Origin: Myxococcales bacterium 68-20
GTDB lineage: Bacteria; Myxococcota_A; Polyangia; Polyangiales; Polyangiaceae
Length of the DNA stretch: 64,000 bases
Reading direction: 5' to 3'
Assembly (NCBI GenBank): GCA_001899635.1
Contig: MKVQ01000043.1
Span: forward strand, 555,962 to 619,961
Made by a program: the position numbers and the translations under genes
Notes under the pieces: generated by a model
Seen by the model: the letters and a program-made list of their open reading frames with translations, nothing else
Database searches by the model: none
What the model was told of the DNA's origin: nothing
Part shown: piece by piece, positions 59,739-64,000 of the stretch
How the letters are laid out: every line of letters starts with the position of its first letter
How positions within the stretch are numbered: position 1 is the first letter of the stretch

Positions 59739-60968
59739 ATGGCGAAGACGACGTGGTGCATGAGCCTGGCGGCCCTCCTGGGCCTTGGTGCCCTCGAAGC
59801 GTGCACCGGAGACGATACGGAGCCTCGAGCCACTCCCGACGCGGGGCCCGAGGCTCCGGGCAATGGCCCGGACGCCGCCGCTGCGACCGACGGAGCGGTG
59901 GAAGCGGGCGCGGCGGACGGATGCGTGGTCGATCCGACGAGCGAGACCTTCGGGCTCACCGACTCGACGAAGCTCGTCTCGATCGTGCGCGACGAGCCCA
60001 CCTCCAGCCTTCCCCGGAACGCGCGGGCCAACAGCGGAAGGCTTTTCGTCGACGCGTGTGGCGTGAGGGTCCTCGCCGAGCTCGACGGGAGCTACTCGAT
60101 TCATACGGGGGTCGCGGGGCAGACCTTCACGGCGACATCGACGACGAGCATCGACTCGATCGAGTCGATCCGCGCCTTCCGCAAGGTCGGTCCGGACTTC
60201 GCCGTCGTTGCGACGACGCGGGACAACAAGACCTACCTCTATCGGATGCCCGGTGGCGGCGGCGCCATCACCAAGGTCGTCAGCGCGCCGCTCATCAACG
60301 GAGACTTCGGCGCGCAATCGATCGGGGTCTCGTCGACGTATCTGTTCTTCTCGACGTACAAGTCCGGGCCGACCTACGAGCTCAGACGTGCTCCGATCTC
60401 GAGCTTCGCATCGGGAACCATTCCGCTCGAAGAGCCGCTCGCGACCGACTCGTCGGATGCCGTCAGGGACCCGATCTTCCTGTGGGGCAACCTCGTATCG
60501 TTCGGCTTCAAGCACTACGCGCAGGACTGCACGCCGTCGGCCGGCGCCGGCTGCACGGCCGACGCCACGATCGCGGCAACGCCCCACCCGCGCTACCGGT
60601 TCGCCGGCCAGAACGACTCGCTGTTCGGATGGATGGACGGCAAGCTGCTCGTCCACACCAAGTCTTCTACGACCACCATCGAGACGACGCCTGCGGGCAT
60701 CACGACGACGATCAGCGATGCCCTCGTCGCGGCGAGCGTCTCTCCCGACGGGTCGCGCATCGCGCTCGTCACGCGCAGCCCAGCTCAGGGATTCCGGCTC
60801 CACCGCATCTCGAACGCCAACACGAAGACGCCGAGCGGGATCTCGCTCGACATCGCAAGCGTCGACAACGTTCAGGACGTCTGGACGAACGGAAAGGTCG
60901 CGCTCGTGATGTGGGCACGGAGCGACGAAACGAAGCCGCTCGCCGTGCAGGGCGTCGCCTGGCCGTAG
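59739..60968 (+). CDS. Uncharacterised lipoprotein (propeller-like)
   Basis: The 409-residue protein has a lipoprotein signal (GLGALEACTGDD) and an Asp/Ala-rich linker. A beta-rich domain follows: VRVLAELDGSYSIHTGVAG, FAVVATTRDNKTYLYRMPGG, TYLFFSTYKSGPTYELRRAP, SLFGWMDGKLLVHTKSSTT and VAASVSPDGSRIALVTRSP. Repeating strands with SPDGSRIALV suggest a TolB/PD40-like propeller. It is divergent from the LuxR gene. A hairpin at 60998 follows. Function and ligand are unknown. Confidence 0.65.
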   Translation: MAKTTWCMSLAALLGLGALEACTGDDTEPRATPDAGPEAPGNGPDAAAATDGAVEAGAADGCVVDPTSETFGLTDSTKLVSIVRDEPTSSLPRNARANSGRLFVDACGVRVLAELDGSYSIHTGVAGQTFTATSTTSIDSIESIRAFRKVGPDFAVVATTRDNKTYLYRMPGGGGAITKVVSAPLINGDFGAQSIGVSSTYLFFSTYKSGPTYELRRAPISSFASGTIPLEEPLATDSSDAVRDPIFLWGNLVSFGFKHYAQDCTPSAGAGCTADATIAATPHPRYRFAGQNDSLFGWMDGKLLVHTKSSTTTIETTPAGITTTISDALVAASVSPDGSRIALVTRSPAQGFRLHRISNANTKTPSGISLDIASVDNVQDVWTNGKVALVMWARSDETKPLAVQGVAWP

Positions 60969-60997
60969 AGGCGAGAGGTTTATGTCGAGTTGGGAGA

Positions 60998-61025
60998 GCG
61001 CTCGTCGTTTCGCGGTGACGAGCGC
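60998..61025. terminator. Two-way hairpin between convergent genes
   Basis: GCGCTCGTC and GACGAGCGC form a perfect 9-bp stem with a 10-base loop. It starts 29 bp after the lipoprotein stop at 60968 and lies 72 bp beyond the 3' end of the DUF1634 gene. It probably ends both transcripts. Confidence 0.55.
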
Positions 61026-61097
61026 ATTCCGATGCAGAGCGGCTTCGAGGTTTCGCTCGACGATCGAGCTCCTGACGCGGCGATGAGGAAGGGAGAT

Positions 61098-61397
61098 CTA
61101 TCCGGCCACGACGTCCATGTGCATACCAGCGACGAATCCGAGAATGATGATCGCCAGAACGAGCGCCGTAACGAGCGCGATGCGGAAGTCGCCGAGGCGT
61201 AGAAAGCCGAACAGCATCATCGCCACGCGAACGATGGGAAGGGCGATGAAGAGTGCGATGCCGGCGGTGACGATTCGCGCACCCGACGGCAGCACGAGCC
61301 CGACTCCGATGGCACACGACGCCAGCCAACTCCCGAGCTGCAAGACGGCCGCGATTCTGCGCTCGAGTCGGGTGTCGCGTACGACCTCCATGTTCAC
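61098..61397 (-). CDS. DUF1634 membrane protein
   Basis: The 99-residue protein has three hydrophobic segments: QLGSWLASCAIGVGLVLPSG, AGIALFIALPIVRVAMMLFG and RIALVTALVLAIIILGFVAG. This matches DUF1634, whose members are nearly always encoded next to TauE/SafE permeases. Its start overlaps the stop of the TauE gene by 4 bp. It is probably an accessory subunit of the anion exporter. It is last in the GntR-TauE-DUF1634 operon. Confidence 0.8.
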   Translation of the reverse strand: MNMEVVRDTRLERRIAAVLQLGSWLASCAIGVGLVLPSGARIVTAGIALFIALPIVRVAMMLFGFLRLGDFRIALVTALVLAIIILGFVAGMHMDVVAG

Positions 61398-62254
61398 GCT
61401 CGTCCTCCGACCAGGTGGATCCCGAACGCATCGAGGAGCATCTGGATGGCAAGCAGCGCCAGCACGCCGACGAAGAGAAGGCGAATGCGCTCGCTCGAGA
61501 CCGCGATGAGGATGCGCGCACCGACCGCGGCGCCCACGACCGAGCCTAGCGCGACAGGTCCGGCGATGGCGGGCACGATGTCTCCCCGCACAAGGTACGC
61601 ACCGGCGCTCGCGGCTGCGGTCGCGCCGATCATGAAGTTCGACGTGGCCGACGACACCTTGAGCGGCAAGCGAAGGGCGGTATCCATCGCTGGGATCTTG
61701 AGGACACCGCTACCGATGCCGAGGAGCGCGGAGACGAGGCCCGCCCCGTACATCAGCATCATGCCGATCGGAAGGCGCTCCACGCTGTATGGGATCTCGG
61801 CTCCGCCTACCGCGGCCGGGTAGCTCGAGTGCAAGCGGAGGGATGTCCCCCATCCCGTTCGGGCGGTAGTCGTCGGATTCTCGGGCTCTGCCCGTCGTGC
61901 AAGCATCTGCTGGGCCGACAGGAGGAGGATCACGGCGAAGAGAAAGAACAAGAACGAGGCTGGCAGACGCCCCGCGAGGAAGACCCCGGTGAGCGCTCCA
62001 AACGTCGTCGCGAGCTCCAGCACGATGGCGAGGCGGATGTTCGTCAGCCTATGCCGAAGGTAGGACGCAGCGCTCCCGCACGAGCAGGCGATGACCGACA
62101 CGATGCTCGCGGCGATGGCCTGGCGGATGTCGACACCGCAGAACATCGTCAACATGGGCACGACGAAGATCCCGCCCGCCATGCCAAGCATGCCTCCAAG
62201 CGCGCTCGCGCCCAGAGAAATCGAAAAGAGTATTGCGACGTGCGCGAAGCTCAT
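61394..62254 (-). CDS. TauE/SafE-family sulfite/anion exporter
   Basis: The 286-residue protein has about eight membrane segments and the two family repeats: LGMAGGIFVVPMLTMFCGVDIRQAIAASI in the first half, and LLGIGSGVLKIPAMDTALRLPLKVSSATSNFMIG in the second. TauE/SafE proteins move sulfite, sulfoacetate, taurine-derived or other organic anions across the inner membrane. The regulator gene overlaps its start by 4 bp, and DUF1634 overlaps its stop. The GntR partner suggests induction by an organic substrate. No sulfonate catabolic enzyme is in the window, so the transported anion is unknown. Confidence 0.85.
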   Translation of the reverse strand: MSFAHVAILFSISLGASALGGMLGMAGGIFVVPMLTMFCGVDIRQAIAASIVSVIACSCGSAASYLRHRLTNIRLAIVLELATTFGALTGVFLAGRLPASFLFFLFAVILLLSAQQMLARRAEPENPTTTARTGWGTSLRLHSSYPAAVGGAEIPYSVERLPIGMMLMYGAGLVSALLGIGSGVLKIPAMDTALRLPLKVSSATSNFMIGATAAASAGAYLVRGDIVPAIAGPVALGSVVGAAVGARILIAVSSERIRLLFVGVLALLAIQMLLDAFGIHLVGGRA

Positions 62255-63027
62255 CGCCTCGCGCCCTTCGACACCGCACGCGAGGGTGCCGAGGTTCGCC
62301 GGTTCAGTCGAGTCACGAAACTGACCTGATCGCCGCGGTAGTAGAGCCTCTCGTAGTCGATGGGCTCGTGTCCGGCGCCATACGACGTGCGCTCGATGAA
62401 GAACACAGGACTGCCGACACGAACGCCGAGCGCGCGCGCGACGACACCGTTGGCCGCGATGGCTTCGAGCCGATACTCGGCCTCGACCAAGGGGATCGAG
62501 TACTTCTCCTCGAGCAGCGAAAAGATCGGTTCCGCTTCCAGGTCGTCGCTCATGATCTTCTCGCCGATGGCGCGTGGCAGGTAGGTCTCGTCGAACGAGA
62601 CGGTGTTGCCGTCCGCCAAGCGCACGCGCCGAATGCGCACCACTTGCGAACCTTCACGGAGCGCGAGGTGACGCGCGACGGCCTCGCTCGCCACGACGAC
62701 CTTCTTTTCCAGTAGGCGAGCCGTCGGCCTGCGTCCGGCCGCGTGCATGTCCTCGACGAAGCCGGTGAGCGCGGTCAGCTCCTGGACGATCTTCGGCCGG
62801 GTGACGAACGTGCCCTTGCCACGCCGAATCTCGACGAGCCCGCGGTTCGTGAGGTTCTGGATCGCCTGACGGATGGTCGTTCGGCTGACGGCGAACCGCC
62901 GGATCAAGCTCTCCTCGGACGGGAGCTGGCTTCCTTCAGGGAGCTGGCCTCCGGTGATCTCTTCCGTGAGCGTGGCCTCGACCCGTGCATAGAGCGGCAG
63001 TGCGCTCGTCGACCTCGAAGACATCAT
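62251..63027 (-). CDS. GntR-family (HutC subfamily) transcriptional regulator
   Basis: The 258-residue protein has an N-terminal winged helix (YARVEATLTEEITGGQLPEG, SQLPSEESLIRRFAVSRTTIRQAIQNLTNRGLVEIRRGKGTFV). A C-terminal UTRA ligand-binding domain includes VVRIRRVRLADGNTVSFDETYLPRAIG and GSPVFFIERTSYGAGHEPIDYERLYYRGD. HutC-type regulators usually repress their own operon and are released by a small-molecule ligand. Three ACATCATG repeats and a palindrome lie over its own start codon, a plausible operator. It is first in the operon with TauE and DUF1634 (ATGA overlap). Confidence 0.9.
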   Translation of the reverse strand: MMSSRSTSALPLYARVEATLTEEITGGQLPEGSQLPSEESLIRRFAVSRTTIRQAIQNLTNRGLVEIRRGKGTFVTRPKIVQELTALTGFVEDMHAAGRRPTARLLEKKVVVASEAVARHLALREGSQVVRIRRVRLADGNTVSFDETYLPRAIGEKIMSDDLEAEPIFSLLEEKYSIPLVEAEYRLEAIAANGVVARALGVRVGSPVFFIERTSYGAGHEPIDYERLYYRGDQVSFVTRLNRRTSAPSRAVSKGARR

Positions 63028-63049
63028 GACATCATGACATCATGATGTC
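63021..63049. promoter_or_regulatory. Putative GntR operator: three ACATCATG repeats with a palindrome
   Basis: ACATCATG occurs three times head to tail (63021-63044). The last copy is part of the perfect palindrome GACATCATGATGTC (63036-63049). The array covers the regulator's start codon (63025-63027) and the bases upstream. The neighbouring GntR regulator would be expected to bind the palindrome and block its own expression. Confidence 0.6.
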
Positions 63050-63310
63050 TCAGCGATCAAGCAGCCGCCCTGTCGAGCTTCGACTCCCTCCGGCGAGCAT
63101 CGCGAGTCGGGAAGCGCCTTCGCGGCAGAAGGTGCTCGTCACCACGGCCCGCGCAAGCCTACGGCTCGGCTCGGCTCGGCGAGGCGCGCGCGACGATCGA
63201 GTCACCGACCGACGAGCGCCAGGTGACGAGCGAGGTCGTCACCTCGGCGCCGAGTGGCGATGAGCGGACTGCGGGGCGCCGCTCGCGCCGGCGTGATACG
63301 CTCGACCATC

Positions 63311-64000
63311 GTGCGCTCCAGGGCCGTCGCCGTCACGTTGGCGCTCCTCACAGGATGTGGCTCCTTCTCGGCCGGTGAGGCGCCGATCGCCGACGCGGGC
63401 GCCGAAGATTCGAGCTCAGCCGATGCAAGTGCGCCCGAGGCGAATGCGCCCGACGCGAGCGGAGACGATGCCGGCGCCCTCGTCCCTTTGCCGCCGGACT
63501 GCGTGGAACGGGGGACGAGCTTGCTCGATGAGGTCTTCGACGCGCTTCCGCCAGAGGGCTGGAGCATGGACGACCCACAGAACCTCCTCGTCCTCGACCT
63601 CGACCCCGAAGACGTCGTCTCCCAACCGGCATCGTTCCGTGCGGGCATCACGCCGCGCCCCTCCGGCACGGCCACTGGGTTGATCCAACGCGTCCTCCAG
63701 GAGAACCTCGGTGAGACGATCTGCGTCACCTTCCAGGGGCGCCTCTTCGTGCAGGGCCCGTTCGGCACGGGCCGAGACAACGCCGTCTCCATCGCCAACG
63801 TCGAGCTCGGAGTGAGCAGCGACGATTCAACCCGGGCCGGTGTCGCGCTCGTCGTCGGCCGGGAGGGCCTACGCCTGCGCGTGCAGAAGAACGAGACGCT
63901 CCCCATCGCCTATGGCGACGACGTCAACTTCCAGCGATGGACGATCGTGATCGGCCGCGAAGCACGCAAGGTGACGTTCTGGATCGGCGCGAACAGCGTC
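63311..64000 (+). CDS. Lipoprotein, N-terminal part (runs off the window)
   Basis: The frame is open to the window end (230 codons from GTG 63311). An ATG at 63260 and a GTG at 63293 are in frame, but the GTG at 63311 gives a compact signal (RSRAVAVTLALLTGCGSF) with a lipobox. After an Asp/Ala-rich linker comes a beta-rich domain: LLDEVFDALPPEGWSMDDPQ, GLIQRVLQENLGETICVTFQ, GRDNAVSIANVELGVSSDD and VQKNETLPIAYGDDVNFQRW. The spacing suggests a concanavalin/LamG-like jelly roll. It is divergent from the GntR operon. The C-terminus is outside the window. Confidence 0.7.
   Translation, partial: MRSRAVAVTLALLTGCGSFSAGEAPIADAGAEDSSSADASAPEANAPDASGDDAGALVPLPPDCVERGTSLLDEVFDALPPEGWSMDDPQNLLVLDLDPEDVVSQPASFRAGITPRPSGTATGLIQRVLQENLGETICVTFQGRLFVQGPFGTGRDNAVSIANVELGVSSDDSTRAGVALVVGREGLRLRVQKNETLPIAYGDDVNFQRWTIVIGREARKVTFWIGANSV

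Noticed and set aside
63042..63263. 73-codon plus-strand frame beginning in the GntR operator
   Set aside because: It starts inside the repeat array, has no ribosome site and no recognisable sequence. The spacer more likely holds promoters for the divergent genes.

Overview
The window is 64 kb of very GC-rich, gene-dense DNA. At least sixteen lipoproteins have a lipobox followed by an Asp/Ala/Gly-rich linker. There are also DUF4388, roadblock and MglA-type GTPase genes, STAND and PAS-LuxR regulators, RCC1 and VWA lipoproteins, and sigma-54 activators. Together these point to a Myxococcota chromosome, most likely class Polyangia (a Labilitrix/Sandaracinus-like organism). This is inferred from gene content, not from a marker gene. 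I saw no rRNA, tRNA, CRISPR array, insertion sequence or phage module.

Region 1 (1-10.2 kb) is mostly minus strand. It holds the 5' end of an acyl-CoA synthetase-type gene, a frame-disrupted lipoprotein, and a tight five-gene operon (4384 to 1274: roadblock, protoglobin, DUF4388, OmpA-like, membrane-anchored coiled-coil/roadblock). Next come a di-heme DUF1111 lipoprotein, an RCC1-repeat lipoprotein behind a Fur-like box, an FeS-type photolyase-related gene and a DUF1993 gene.

Region 2 (10.4-25.1 kb, all plus strand) is the most unusual part. It has two MglA-like GTPases sharing an extra C-terminal domain, a coiled-coil protein, a STAND ATPase regulator, two tandem PAS-LuxR proteins, a DUF4388 protein and an ABC ATPase fused to a dual-specificity phosphatase. 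It also has two roadblock paralogues, a kinase-like/metallophosphoesterase fusion and a small membrane protein. The last nine genes overlap or nearly touch and end at a strong hairpin. I read this as a small-GTPase signalling module with built-in phosphorylation and dephosphorylation chemistry. Its input and output are unknown.

Region 3 (25.4-46.9 kb) is mixed. It has VWA, Post-COAP-1-like and IgGFc-binding-like lipoproteins, a DUF1641 plus sulfide:quinone oxidoreductase pair, M23 peptidase, Dph6-like ATPase, class I flavin disulfide reductase, panD, GNAT and an MFS transporter. A sigma-54 activator faces DUF2249 and hemerythrin genes, with a sigma-54-type promoter motif before hemerythrin. 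DUF1697 and DUF47-type proteins follow.

Region 4 (46.9-64 kb) carries a serpin lipoprotein with a predicted Arg P1, beta-propeller lipoproteins and an Omp85-like barrel divergent from an OmpR-type two-component system. It also carries a cholesterol-dependent-cytolysin-like lipoprotein lacking the undecapeptide, an HD-domain protein, a LuxR regulator, and a GntR/TauE/DUF1634 operon with an operator over its own start codon. The window ends inside another lipoprotein gene.
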